From contig WYDT01000046.1 of NCBI GenBank assembly GCA_013122435.1, positions 1-56,471 of the forward strand: 56,471 nt of DNA, read 5' to 3'. The stretch comes from Chloroflexi bacterium AL-N1 (lineage in GTDB: Bacteria; Chloroflexota; Chloroflexia; Chloroflexales; Roseiflexaceae). The position numbers were made by a program, and so were the translations under genes. This document shows positions 42,221-51,391 of the stretch, one piece after another; position 1 is the stretch's first letter; every line of letters begins with the position of its first letter. The notes under the pieces are model-generated. The model saw only the letters and a program-made list of their open reading frames with translations. It ran no database searches and was not told the DNA's origin.

Positions 42221-43717
42221 ATGATTAAACGTATATTTCATAAAAACATATTACTAATTGTTGTCCTTTCGATGATTTTAGCCGCCTGTGGTATTAATAC
42301 CTCCGATGTTGCCACAAATAATCTATCTGAACCCCAAGAGGAGACTGATATGCCAACACCTGCCCCAGAAAATGTCAATGAAGCAACTGATGTACCTGTG
42401 GCAACACCAGAAATAGCAACACCTACACCTGAGACAATACCTGCGCCGGATGTAACTATTGAACCAACTGATGAAACGCTTCCCCTGCAACAATCGACAG
42501 CCGCCACACCAAACACGACGGAAAACGTTGCACCAACCGCCGCATCGGTAACCGCATCGCGCACCAACCAGTTTGGCGAAGAGATTATGTTCCTGCGCGC
42601 AGGTAGCCTCTGGGCATTCGATACCCAGTCAGGACGGGAACGCCAGTTAGCAGAAAACGTACACTCATTTGCGGCCGCGCCCGACGGAACACGTATTGCC
42701 CTTATTCGTAAGATCGATGAGCAATTCGATGTGTGGGTCATCCAGCGTGATAGCAACGCTTTAACACAACTCACGAACAATGAGCGTACCGAAGCAACGC
42801 TATCCTGGGCCGCTGACGAAAATGCATTAGTGTTTGCCTCTGCTGAGACCGCTGATCCATACACCCGCACCTGGCCACAATGGCCCCAGTGGTGTGCCAC
42901 AAGCGACGTACGGGTGTTTAATCTCACAGCTGATACCGAAACGACCATCGCCGATGGCTGCGATCCCGCTATTTCACCTGATGGCCGTCGTATCGTCTTT
43001 GCCGCACCGCCAACAGACACACAAGATGGGATTGAAGGACCCAATAGTACGAACACAATCCGCCTGGTCAACCGTCAGGGGGAAAATGGCTGGAACTTTG
43101 CGGTTGCCGAAGGGGAAATAAGTGACAATCTTGTACGCGATGGCCTCCTCGTCTATGCACCATCATGGTCACCAGATGGTTCCCAGATCGTCTATCATCG
43201 TTTTCTTGGGTATCAGGCGCTGGTTGACATTGCCATTACTGAGGTAAGTGGTTCGTTCGATGGACAGGGACAGCCCTTGTATGGCGGTGCTGGCTGGTTA
43301 CTACCTGCCCGTGTCTCGCCGAATAATCAGTTGATTGCTATCACCGAGTACAACTACAACGATCCACGCGGACTGAACGGCTACGATCTCTGGTCCGTAA
43401 CCGTTATGAAGGTCGAAGGATCACGCGAAATCCCCTTACCAAGCCGTACGCTGGACGCAATCGGCGAGCGTTTTGACACTCTCCCACGTGCACAACAGGT
43501 GGCATGGGCTCCCAACGGCACAACCCTCGCTGTACAACTACCATCTGGATGGAGTGCCAACATGCCCCCGGTGCGCCCAGACGAAGGAGCAGCTTTGAGT
43601 GATACCGGAGCAGCCGGTGAGATTTGGCGCTGGCAACCAGGAGAGCTGCCCAGTGAACGTCTCGTCGAGAACGTCGATGCAGCATCTCCCATCGAGTGGG
43701 TACCTGCAGTTAGCTAA
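42221..43717 (+). CDS. TolB-like beta-propeller lipoprotein
   Basis: 498 residues. Signal and lipobox ILAACG (Cys about 23); a long Thr/Pro/Glu-rich spacer (25-115); then WD40/PD40-type blades: IMFLRAGSLWAFDTQSGRE, SFAAAPDGTRIALIRKID, AISPDGRRIVFAAPP, SWSPDGSQIVYHR and VAWAPNGTTLAVQLP. No active site is seen; a surface scaffold or sensor role is possible. A good terminator follows at 43747. Confidence 0.85.
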   Translation: MIKRIFHKNILLIVVLSMILAACGINTSDVATNNLSEPQEETDMPTPAPENVNEATDVPVATPEIATPTPETIPAPDVTIEPTDETLPLQQSTAATPNTTENVAPTAASVTASRTNQFGEEIMFLRAGSLWAFDTQSGRERQLAENVHSFAAAPDGTRIALIRKIDEQFDVWVIQRDSNALTQLTNNERTEATLSWAADENALVFASAETADPYTRTWPQWPQWCATSDVRVFNLTADTETTIADGCDPAISPDGRRIVFAAPPTDTQDGIEGPNSTNTIRLVNRQGENGWNFAVAEGEISDNLVRDGLLVYAPSWSPDGSQIVYHRFLGYQALVDIAITEVSGSFDGQGQPLYGGAGWLLPARVSPNNQLIAITEYNYNDPRGLNGYDLWSVTVMKVEGSREIPLPSRTLDAIGERFDTLPRAQQVAWAPNGTTLAVQLPSGWSANMPPVRPDEGAALSDTGAAGEIWRWQPGELPSERLVENVDAASPIEWVPAVS

Positions 43718-43746
43718 TCATTGCACTCACACCAAATCATATCCAG

Positions 43747-43777
43747 AGCCGCCTACTACGTGTAACGCGGCTTTTTT
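43747..43777 (+). terminator. Intrinsic terminator after the propeller gene
   Basis: AGCCGC (43747-43752) and GCGGCT (43767-43772) form a stem around a 14-nt loop, followed by TTTTTT. It ends the plus-strand run and sits against the stop of the converging MFS gene. Confidence 0.7.
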
Positions 43778-43787
43778 AATGTTGTGA

Positions 43788-45065
43788 TCAAACTTTGAGT
43801 AGTGCTGCATCGACATGCTGTTCCTCTGATTGGTCTATCGCTGGTGGACGCCAGAGTAACAATGTCAGGATAATGCCGGGGACCATAAAGACCCCTGCAA
43901 CCACCAACGCAATCATGCGGGGGTCCCAACCAGCATCAGCAGCCAAACCAATAATATAGCTCGACATGGCGGTGGCAAAAGTCAGCAGCGCTAATTCAAT
44001 CGCAAATATACGGCCCTGAAGTTGCTGGGGGACATGCATTTGGAGCAATGCCGTACTAAAAACCCATTGGATACTGCCACCCATATGAGCAATACCAACA
44101 ACGAGCATGGCGATGGCGAGATTTGGCGCACCACTAAAGGCCACATAGCCAACAGTGGTAATAAGAAAAGAAGGCCCAATGGCACGACGCAAAAAGCAGA
44201 TCGACTCACCACCCAGGTACCGCGCGAGGATTGGCCCGATCCCCGTACCGATACCACGAGCCGCATAGAGAAGACCAATACTAATAGCGCTATCTTCCCC
44301 CAACGGGAAAAGCTGTTGTCCAACAATGGTTAACAGCAAGAGGACACCGCCACCGAGACTCCACCACGCTTTGGAAGTTGCATAAATAAAGACATCTTTT
44401 CGCGTGAACACATACGTCACGCCTTCACGCAGATCGTGCAAACCGCTTGATGGAACCCGGTGATTAAGATGAGTCTCCTGCATACGGATCTGGCTAATGA
44501 TCACCGCCGAAACAAGAAAGGTAATCGAATTGAGCACAAACGCAACATCAGTACCCAGCAAACCTGCCACAAAACCACCAATACCCGCACCCAAGGCTAG
44601 CATCGCCGACCATGTAGCGCCACTAATGGCGTTGGCGGCCACTAATTCCTCGCGCCGGGTAATCATCGGAATAGTGGCAGAGCGAGCGGGCTCGAAGAAG
44701 GCTGCGAACGAGAAATTGAGCACCGTGACCACATAGATAATCCAAACACTACCTGGATCGCGCACCAGCAACAGCGCCAGCACCACCACTGCACGCAGAA
44801 CATCGGTGACAATCAATACAAGTTTGCGTGGCAGCCGATCAACGATGACGCCAGACCACGGGACAACCAGGGTTGCCGGGAGAAATTGAGCAACGAGCAA
44901 CGCACCAACCGCTTGACCCGATCCGGTCAAGTTGTATAGCAATGCATAGAGGGCAATTGAGTTAAACCAATCACCAAGTTGACTGACGATTTGCCCGTAC
45001 CACAGGCGACGAAACACTTTATTTTGACGCAGCAGTTCGATATACCCGACTGATCGTGTTGCCAT
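43788..45065 (-). CDS. MFS transporter, DHA3/EntS-like exporter
   Basis: About 425 residues from ATG 45065, which follows AAAGGG by 7 nt; a frame from 45080 has no such site. Twelve hydrophobic segments are visible. The loop RLPRKLVLIVTDVLRA between helices 2 and 3 corresponds to the MFS signature A region. The family (MFS_3) includes macrolide and enterobactin exporters. No substrate can be assigned and there are no biosynthesis genes next to it. Confidence 0.88.
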   Translation of the reverse strand: MATRSVGYIELLRQNKVFRRLWYGQIVSQLGDWFNSIALYALLYNLTGSGQAVGALLVAQFLPATLVVPWSGVIVDRLPRKLVLIVTDVLRAVVVLALLLVRDPGSVWIIYVVTVLNFSFAAFFEPARSATIPMITRREELVAANAISGATWSAMLALGAGIGGFVAGLLGTDVAFVLNSITFLVSAVIISQIRMQETHLNHRVPSSGLHDLREGVTYVFTRKDVFIYATSKAWWSLGGGVLLLLTIVGQQLFPLGEDSAISIGLLYAARGIGTGIGPILARYLGGESICFLRRAIGPSFLITTVGYVAFSGAPNLAIAMLVVGIAHMGGSIQWVFSTALLQMHVPQQLQGRIFAIELALLTFATAMSSYIIGLAADAGWDPRMIALVVAGVFMVPGIILTLLLWRPPAIDQSEEQHVDAALLKV

Positions 45066-45481
45066 GATTACCCTTTGCATGTTCAGCGTGGTGTGGAGTC
45101 TGGTTCACAAAAGTAGCATACACAATAGACCCCAGGCGTTGATTGTCGCACCTGGGATATCCACACATGTTAGGCTATTTGTCTAACAATTGGTTGCATT
45201 ATAACGGAGTCAGCAGAGGTATGCTCTGTCACAACGATCAGTCAGCAAAGATGTTGTGACCAAAGAAACACCATAGGCAATGGGGCGATAGGCGTTCAAA
45301 CGTTGGGATGTTGGGGCGATTGGCAACAACTCACAGATGCAACGTTGGCCCATGTAACGACTACCTCTAGCCACTTATCCCTACCCCTGTCTCCAGCCTC
45401 CAGCCGCTCAACTCAACCCCTCACAACAAAAAAAGAGCGTTCAATCGAACACTTTTGTTTGCCGCGTAATATTGCTTGTGA
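45066..45481. other. Intergenic stretch with repeat-like and CTAG-type sequence
   Basis: About 415 bp between the MFS gene and the membrane protein gene; no gene is supported. Near 45358-45412 it contains CCTCTAGCC and CTGTCTCCAGCCTCCAGCC, resembling the CTAG-rich flanks at 28899. The GGCGATAGGCGTTCAAACG stretch near 45283 is not repeated elsewhere in the window. Confidence 0.5.
45428..45453 (-). terminator. Intrinsic terminator of the membrane protein gene
   Basis: On the minus strand AGTGTTC and GAACGCT flank a GATT loop (one G-U wobble), then CTTTTTTTG. It lies about 30 nt beyond the stop at 45482. Confidence 0.7.
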
Positions 45482-46126
45482 TTATTTTGCCAGAATAAAG
45501 TTGGTAATGGTACGTTGATTTGCCGGACGTAACCGGTAGATATCGACGATTTCGGCGAAGGCACTGGCAGGACTCCCCAGAAAAACCTCTGGTATCAACA
45601 CATGATAGCCTGTCCGCTGCAGATTGTTCGCAATCTGCGTTGCGAGCGATACATCATTTGTTTTGCGAAAACGGCGAATGAAACGATCAATGCGTCGTAA
45701 ACTGTAGGCTATGATGCCACGTGATGCAGGGAGTCGCTCCTCATAGCTTTGTATGTAGGGCTGTACCTCCCTGAGCACAACCCCCAGTTGTCGCCTGCTC
45801 CCAATACTTAAAACACTGTTACGACGATAACTAATGCCGACCAGTTCAATGTTCTCCCAGGCGATAAACGCTGATGAACTACCAAGATTAAGGAGCAATC
45901 CCTTGGAATCAAACACAATACCGGCTCGTCGATCAGTACCGAGCTGCCAAAAGGCCAGTCCAATCGCTAACAAAAAAAGAGCCAACAAACGTGTACTGAT
46001 GGTCAGGACAATGAATTCTGGATGGTTAATGACAAAGAAATCGCCATTTACAAAGTACCAGGTGCTGAGTATCCAGCACACCAAGGCGACAGCTCGCAGA
46101 CGTGAAAAATTTGGGATGATACGCAT
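45482..46126 (-). CDS. Two-helix membrane protein with PH-like domain
   Basis: 214 residues. Transmembrane helices about 10-28 and 38-62 are separated by a short loop; the remainder, from GIVFDSKGLLLN to IVDIYR, is a soluble domain with the sheet pattern of bacterial PH domains, similar to the STM3941-type family. No function is known. A strong GAGGAGCGG ribosome site is 5 nt before the ATG. The gene is alone on its strand. Confidence 0.6.
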   Translation of the reverse strand: MRIIPNFSRLRAVALVCWILSTWYFVNGDFFVINHPEFIVLTISTRLLALFLLAIGLAFWQLGTDRRAGIVFDSKGLLLNLGSSSAFIAWENIELVGISYRRNSVLSIGSRRQLGVVLREVQPYIQSYEERLPASRGIIAYSLRRIDRFIRRFRKTNDVSLATQIANNLQRTGYHVLIPEVFLGSPASAFAEIVDIYRLRPANQRTITNFILAK

Positions 46127-46260
46127 ACCGCTCCTCTACCGTCGATTTTACAATCATTGGGGTAGATTCATTATGGTCGTTATAAAACTGCTTTTTTAAT
46201 TGTAGAAGAAAACAAGTTTCCGTCACAATAGGAGGAGAGTACTAGCTCATATAGGCCCAC

Positions 46261-46743
46261 CTATTTACCAATTGTTCGTAATACACGCGGCGGTAAAAGC
46301 CAGCTTAGTGTACCCATATGTGCTTCAACAGCATAAAGATCCACCTTCCCCAAACCGCCTTTTTTCATCACGACATTGCTGCCCCCAGTGAGTGTACCAA
46401 TCAGGTTGCTAAAGTCTGGTTCATGACCCACAATCAGCACTCGTTCTGCACCAGGGTATTGTTGGAGCAGCGTGCGTAGTTGGGCAACATCACAACCAAG
46501 GGCAAGCTCCTGGGCCTGCTGCACCGTAATTCCCAGAGTTTCTCCAACGATTTCAGCAGTCTGTTGTGCGCGTACCAGAGGACTTGTCAGAATGATGTCC
46601 AGTTGAATAGCTAACTTTTTCAGCGCATGTGCTTCCATATACATCTTGGTAATGCCATCATCTGTTAATGGGCGACCCACATCTCCGCTGCCATCCGGCC
46701 CAACATCTGCCGCGATACCGTGCCGTAAAAGATAAAGCTCCAT
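46261..46743 (-). CDS. sixA: Phosphohistidine phosphatase SixA
   Basis: 160-residue histidine-phosphatase superfamily enzyme. The catalytic RHG is at MELYLLRHGIAAD (His8); ALTSPLVRAQQTAEIV-type arginine motif is near residue 55 (TSPLVRAQQTAE); and the second His is in VGHEPDF near 101. In other bacteria SixA dephosphorylates phosphohistidine on HPt domains or NPr. It is divergent from guaA across 69 bp. Confidence 0.92.
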   Translation of the reverse strand: MELYLLRHGIAADVGPDGSGDVGRPLTDDGITKMYMEAHALKKLAIQLDIILTSPLVRAQQTAEIVGETLGITVQQAQELALGCDVAQLRTLLQQYPGAERVLIVGHEPDFSNLIGTLTGGSNVVMKKGGLGKVDLYAVEAHMGTLSWLLPPRVLRTIGK

Positions 46744-46812
46744 GTGTTGCTCCTATGCTATAATGCCCCGACAATAACTATAGAGTAATTTCTAATCTGT
46801 TGCGGTAATATT

Positions 46813-48351
46813 ATGACACAATCAGTCCCGGTTTTGGATTTTGGCGCACAAACGGCCCAATTAATTGTCCGTCGTATTCGTGAGTTAGGCATTTATAGCG
46901 AGCTACTGCCGCATGATGTCAGCGAAGATGAAGTACATCGCCTCAACCCATGCGGATTGGTTCTGTCCGGTGGAGCAGCCAGTGTGTATGATGAAGATGC
47001 ACCACAATTGCCGTCGTGGGTACGCGACACCGAGTTGCCGGTACTCGGCATTTGTTATGGTATGCAACTTCAGAGCTATGCCCTTGGTGGACAGGTATCA
47101 TTGGCAGACGAGCGCGAGTATGGTCCGGCAACCATTGAACTGTTGGAGGAAGGATCGATTTTTGCTCACACCCCCCGTGAGCAGCCCGTCTGGATGAGCC
47201 ACGGCGACCGGATCGAAGCTTTACCACCTGGATTTCGTCCACTGGCGCGCACAACAAATGCCCCCTTTGCAGCCGCAGGCAATGATGCACGTCGGTGGTA
47301 TGGCATTCAGTTCCATCCCGAAGTCGTGCATACACGTTTCGGGAGAGATATCTTACGTAACTTTCTCTACGATGTCTGTGGGTGTACTGGAGATTGGAAA
47401 GCAGCGAATATTGTGCATGAAGCCATTGAGCGTATTCGTACACAGGTGGGCCATGGGCATGTCATCTGTGCACTCTCCGGTGGCGTCGACTCGGCGGTTG
47501 CTGCGCTGCTTATGCATCGTGCCGTGGGTGACCAATTGACCTGTGTGTTTGTTGACAATGGCCTGTTGCGACAAGGCGAGGCTGAACAGGTAGTGGCGAC
47601 TTTCCAGGAACATTTTGGCATCCAGCTTATTGCCATACCCGCCGCTGAAGAGTTTCTCAGTGCGCTCGATGGTGTGGCAGACCCTGAGCGGAAGCGCAAG
47701 ATTATTGGTGAGAAATTTATTCGTGTCTTTGAGCGTGAGTCGCAACGTATTGGGGATGTGCAATTCCTGGCTCAGGGGACACTTTATCCCGATGTCATCG
47801 AAAGCCGTGCGCCAGATCGGGCAAAGGGCGTCACTATTAAAACCCATCATAATGTCGGTGGTTTGCCCGATGACATGCAACTCACTCTGGTCGAGCCATT
47901 ACGCTATCTGTTCAAAGACGAGGTGCGTGCTACCGGGTTAGAGTTAGGACTCCCCGAAGATTGGGTATGGCGACATCCGTTCCCTGGCCCTGGTCTCGCG
48001 GTACGTGTGCTTGGCCCGGTAACGTGGGAGCGGCTGGAGACACTACGCCAGGCGGATGCCATCTTCATAGGAGAGTTGCGCGATGCCGGGTTGTATCGTG
48101 CCACACAACAGGCCTTCGCGGTTTTGCTACCAATCCAGAGTGTTGGTGTGATGGGCGATGGGCGGACCTATGCTGACGTAGTAGCATTACGAGCGATTAC
48201 GACCGAGGATTATATGACAGCAGATTGGGCACGCTTACCCGAAGATTTGCTTGCACGGGTGAGTAGCCGCATTGTCAACGAGGTACAGGGCGTCAATCGG
48301 GTGGTTTACGATATCTCCTCGAAACCACCATCGACCATTGAGTGGGAATAA
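46813..48351 (+). CDS. guaA: GMP synthase (glutamine-hydrolysing)
   Basis: Converts XMP to GMP. 512 residues with an N-terminal class I amidotransferase (GICYGMQLQ Cys near 80; FHPEVVHT His near 165) and an ATP pyrophosphatase domain with P-loop ALSGGVDSAVAALL near 223. The C-terminal dimerisation domain ends VVYDISSKPPSTIEWE, the canonical end. It is the first gene of a plus-strand run that includes serpin, mevalonate kinase and a nucleotidyltransferase-like gene. Confidence 0.97.
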   Translation: MTQSVPVLDFGAQTAQLIVRRIRELGIYSELLPHDVSEDEVHRLNPCGLVLSGGAASVYDEDAPQLPSWVRDTELPVLGICYGMQLQSYALGGQVSLADEREYGPATIELLEEGSIFAHTPREQPVWMSHGDRIEALPPGFRPLARTTNAPFAAAGNDARRWYGIQFHPEVVHTRFGRDILRNFLYDVCGCTGDWKAANIVHEAIERIRTQVGHGHVICALSGGVDSAVAALLMHRAVGDQLTCVFVDNGLLRQGEAEQVVATFQEHFGIQLIAIPAAEEFLSALDGVADPERKRKIIGEKFIRVFERESQRIGDVQFLAQGTLYPDVIESRAPDRAKGVTIKTHHNVGGLPDDMQLTLVEPLRYLFKDEVRATGLELGLPEDWVWRHPFPGPGLAVRVLGPVTWERLETLRQADAIFIGELRDAGLYRATQQAFAVLLPIQSVGVMGDGRTYADVVALRAITTEDYMTADWARLPEDLLARVSSRIVNEVQGVNRVVYDISSKPPSTIEWE

Positions 48352-48364
48352 AGTGAGATAGCAC

Positions 48365-49495
48365 ATGTCAAACAAAGCACTGATGCGGGCCAATACACAG
48401 TTTGCCTGTGACATATTTCAGGCATTGTCGCACGAGACACCACATATCAATCGCTTTATTTCGCCGTTGAGTATGTCTCTGGCCCTTGCAATGCTCTACA
48501 ACGGTGCAGATGGCCAAACACAACAAGCTCTTGCCCAAACCCTTCAGATCGCTGGGATGTCGCTTGACGAGGTGAATCAAACCTATGGCTTATTACGCCA
48601 CGAACTCGATGCACTTGATCCCCAGATTCAGTTGACCCTCGCCAATGCCTTATGGACACGACAGGGTGTAGCGTTTGAGCCTAACTTTCTCCAACAGTGC
48701 CAGCATCACTACCACGCAGAAGTTTTGCCAGTCGATTTCCACGATCCCACAACACGCACACAGATTAATCGTTGGGTGTCCGACCAGACGCAGGGCAAGA
48801 TTCCAACCATCCTTAACGAGATTCACCCGCTCACCATGTTGATCCTGATCAATGCAATGTATTTCAAAGGAAACTGGAGCAAAGCGTTTAATCAAAAGAG
48901 TACTCGTGAGTGCCCATTTTACCTCCTTGATGGTAGCCAGAAACCATGCTCAATGATGTTTCAAAACGGCTCATTTCGTTATTTCTCCGATAATACTGTT
49001 GAAGCGATAGCCCTGCCCTATGGCGATGAACGGGTCAGCATGTATCTCTTTTTGCCAGCCGAAAACAGCAATCTGGCCGCATTTGTTCGCACCCTCACCC
49101 CCACCAACTGGACAAACTGGATGCGTCGGTTTAATGTGAGAGAGGGGAACATATCGCTGCCACGCTTCAAGCTTGAATATGAGTTGGATCTCAATAGTGT
49201 GCTAACAGCTTTGGGTATGGGCATAGCATTTAATGCACAAAACGCCAATTTTAAGCAGATGGGTCTCTTTCAGGAGAATCTTTATGTGAGTCAAATCAAA
49301 CATAAGGCATTTGTCGAGGTGAATGAGGAAGGAACCGAAGCGGCAGCAGTTACAGCAGCCGTCATGCAATTGACGAGCATGATGCCAGGGCCAACACCGT
49401 TTCACATGACCGTTGACCGACCCTTTTTTTGTGCAATAGTGGATGATCAGACCGGCGCCATGTTGTTTATGGGTGCCATAGTTGAACCAAAGTGA
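48365..49495 (+). CDS. Serpin (serine protease inhibitor)
   Basis: 376 residues, the full serpin fold, with no signal peptide, so it is expected in the cytoplasm. The hinge of the reactive loop, EEGTEAAAVTAAV (about residues 317-329), has small residues and a GTEAAA pattern typical of inhibitory serpins. Aligned to alpha-1-antitrypsin, P1-P1' falls on Thr-Ser in MQLTSMM. The NAMYFKGNW and DRPFFCAI signatures are also present. It starts 13 nt after guaA and ends 4 nt before the kinase. The protease target cannot be read. Confidence 0.95.
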   Translation: MSNKALMRANTQFACDIFQALSHETPHINRFISPLSMSLALAMLYNGADGQTQQALAQTLQIAGMSLDEVNQTYGLLRHELDALDPQIQLTLANALWTRQGVAFEPNFLQQCQHHYHAEVLPVDFHDPTTRTQINRWVSDQTQGKIPTILNEIHPLTMLILINAMYFKGNWSKAFNQKSTRECPFYLLDGSQKPCSMMFQNGSFRYFSDNTVEAIALPYGDERVSMYLFLPAENSNLAAFVRTLTPTNWTNWMRRFNVREGNISLPRFKLEYELDLNSVLTALGMGIAFNAQNANFKQMGLFQENLYVSQIKHKAFVEVNEEGTEAAAVTAAVMQLTSMMPGPTPFHMTVDRPFFCAIVDDQTGAMLFMGAIVEPK

Positions 49496-49499
49496 AGCT

Positions 49500-50507
49500 A
49501 TGACAGTTGTAACATCTCCAGGTAAATTAATCCTCTGTGGTGAGCACGCAGTAGTGTATGATCGTCCAGCGATTGCACTCCCCCTCACACAGATATGTGC
49601 CCAGGTTCACGTTGTCGATAGCCCATACGGTAGTGGAATCATGTTTGATGCACCCAATCTACAACGTCATTGGACGCTCGCAGAAGAACCGGAAGACCCG
49701 GCGAGTGCATTAGTTGTTCACCTTCTCGAACATGTAGGGATTGCACGCAATGGAAAGACTCCCGATCTGCATATTACCATTACTTCGGACATACCAGTTG
49801 CTGGAGGGCTAGGCAGTGGTGCGGCGGTCGCTACAGCCCTGCTACGGGCTATCTCCACTCATCTTGATTGTACGCTCTCTCGTGAAGACGTGTCGAAACT
49901 GGTCTACGAAAGCGAACGGCATTTTCATGGCACCCCAAGCGGTATCGACAACACCGTCATTGCCTACGAACAACCGATCTGGTTTTGTCGTTCCTCAGCT
50001 TACAGTCCGTGGCGTACCATACCGACACAATCCATGTCAGCATCAGCAGAACCGCATATTCAGCCAATCGTTATTGCCGGGCCGCTGACTCTGTTGATTG
50101 GCGACACTGGCATACGCAGTGAAACACGCTTGCCGGTTGATGCGGTGCGACAACGACGGGAGCGACAAATACTGCATTATGAGGCGCTGTTTGATGCGAT
50201 TGGTGCAGTCGTCACCCGTATTCGCGCAGCCTTAGCTGAAGGAAATCTGGCCGCTTTGGGGTTGTTGTTGAATAATAACCATTTATTGCTACAACAGATG
50301 GGAGTATCTTCGACAGAACTCGATCAGTTAGTGGATGCGGCCAGAGAATCTGGTGCATTAGGTGCAAAGCTCTCGGGGGGCGGTTGGGGCGGAGTCATGT
50401 TGGCCCTGGTTGAGTTGCCCCAGGTGAAGCAAGTATCCAAAGCCCTCCTGGCAGCAGGTGCAGTGCAGGTGTATCAGACACAGATTGCACCCACCACCAA
50501 ATCATGA
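49500..50507 (+). CDS. mvk: Mevalonate kinase (GHMP family)
   Basis: 335 residues from ATG 49500. Phosphorylates mevalonate at the start of the isoprenoid mevalonate route. Motifs: PGKLILCGEHAVVYDRPAIA (7-26), GGLGSGAAVATALLRAIS (about 101-118), GTPSGIDNTVIAYEQP, and the C-terminal GAKLSGGGWGGVMLALV. Galactokinase and homoserine kinase share the fold but lack this exact N-terminal motif. The other pathway genes are not here. It overlaps the next gene by 4 nt. Confidence 0.93.
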   Translation: MTVVTSPGKLILCGEHAVVYDRPAIALPLTQICAQVHVVDSPYGSGIMFDAPNLQRHWTLAEEPEDPASALVVHLLEHVGIARNGKTPDLHITITSDIPVAGGLGSGAAVATALLRAISTHLDCTLSREDVSKLVYESERHFHGTPSGIDNTVIAYEQPIWFCRSSAYSPWRTIPTQSMSASAEPHIQPIVIAGPLTLLIGDTGIRSETRLPVDAVRQRRERQILHYEALFDAIGAVVTRIRAALAEGNLAALGLLLNNNHLLLQQMGVSSTELDQLVDAARESGALGAKLSGGGWGGVMLALVELPQVKQVSKALLAAGAVQVYQTQIAPTTKS

Positions 50508-51103
50508 GTGACCTGCACACATGGGTGGTTCCCCACCAGATCAGTGCATTGATGGCTGATTTATCGTGCCGCTGGGGTATCTGTGGCGGGTGGGCGCTTG
50601 ATCTCTTCACAGGCACTCTTTCACGACCTCATAAAGATATCGACATTGCGATCCTGCGACGTGACCAGCTGGTGCTCCAAACGTATTTATACGAACGTGG
50701 TTGGACATTAGAGAAAGCCCACGCTGGCAATTTGTCCCTCTGGTTACCTGGCGAATACCTGACACTTCCCTCTCACGGTATCTGGTGCAATCAGGCGCAT
50801 TTTGAGCCCAATTTTCTCGAAGTGTTGCTCAATGAAGCGACGGACACCCATTGGTTGTTTCGTCGTGACCAGACGATTACCTGTGGACTGGAGCAGGCTT
50901 TTCTCTTTTCACAATCAGGTATTCCCATACTGGCTCCCGAAATAGTGCTTTTGTATAAATCGAAATATGTCGCCGACGAACATACGGTTGCCGATTTTCA
51001 GAACGTATTGCCACTGCTAGACACCAACCGTCGACATTGGCTTTGCGACGCTCTCTTTACACTTAATCTTGACCATCCATGGATTGCTTTGTTAACTCCC
51101 TAA
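50504..51103 (+). CDS. Nucleotidyltransferase-fold protein
   Basis: 199 residues, start overlapping the mevalonate kinase stop (ATGA). CGGWALDLFTGTLSRPHKDI with the D-x-D pair (KDIDIAIL, about 36-43) is the ANT(2'')/lincosamide-type nucleotidyltransferase core; a C-terminal helical part has LLYKSKYVADEHTVADFQ. Family members modify aminoglycosides or lincosamides or act as toxins/tRNA enzymes. The sequence alone does not support any of these. Context with isoprenoid genes gives no direct hint. Confidence 0.75.
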   Translation: MSDLHTWVVPHQISALMADLSCRWGICGGWALDLFTGTLSRPHKDIDIAILRRDQLVLQTYLYERGWTLEKAHAGNLSLWLPGEYLTLPSHGIWCNQAHFEPNFLEVLLNEATDTHWLFRRDQTITCGLEQAFLFSQSGIPILAPEIVLLYKSKYVADEHTVADFQNVLPLLDTNRRHWLCDALFTLNLDHPWIALLTP

Positions 51104-51391
51104 CAAATACTAAGAAAAGTTTCAGCCAACTTCAAACAAGCTTGGTGCCTTTCCGATAGTTGATAGTAGAAGTGTGTTTTTGATTATTGCAATCAATAAT
51201 TCACATTGTTTACGAACAGCTATGGCAATCTGTTCGTGGGATGAATGCCCATGTGTTATTAGAAATTCACCCCCACACAGCGTTTACCTGAGTAGTAGTA
51301 CTGCGGCTTATTCAAATATACAACGTACGCAAAATCTGTAAACCATTTAGGCGTCGATATGTTTTACAGGTGTGAGCAAGGAGTTACTGGT

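Noticed and set aside
42238..43071. 277-codon minus-strand frame opposite the propeller lipoprotein
   Set aside because: Its Val/Ser/Gly-rich translation mirrors the Thr/Pro-rich linker of the real lipoprotein on the plus strand.
50504..51103. Antibiotic-resistance label for the nucleotidyltransferase-fold gene
   Set aside because: Only the general GGW and D-x-D core is visible; no drug-specific motif or mobile context supports that claim.
51104..51391. Possible small gene in the gap before the heme peroxidase
   Set aside because: Only an A/T-rich stretch and a TTGATT...AATCAA hairpin near 51180-51196 are seen.
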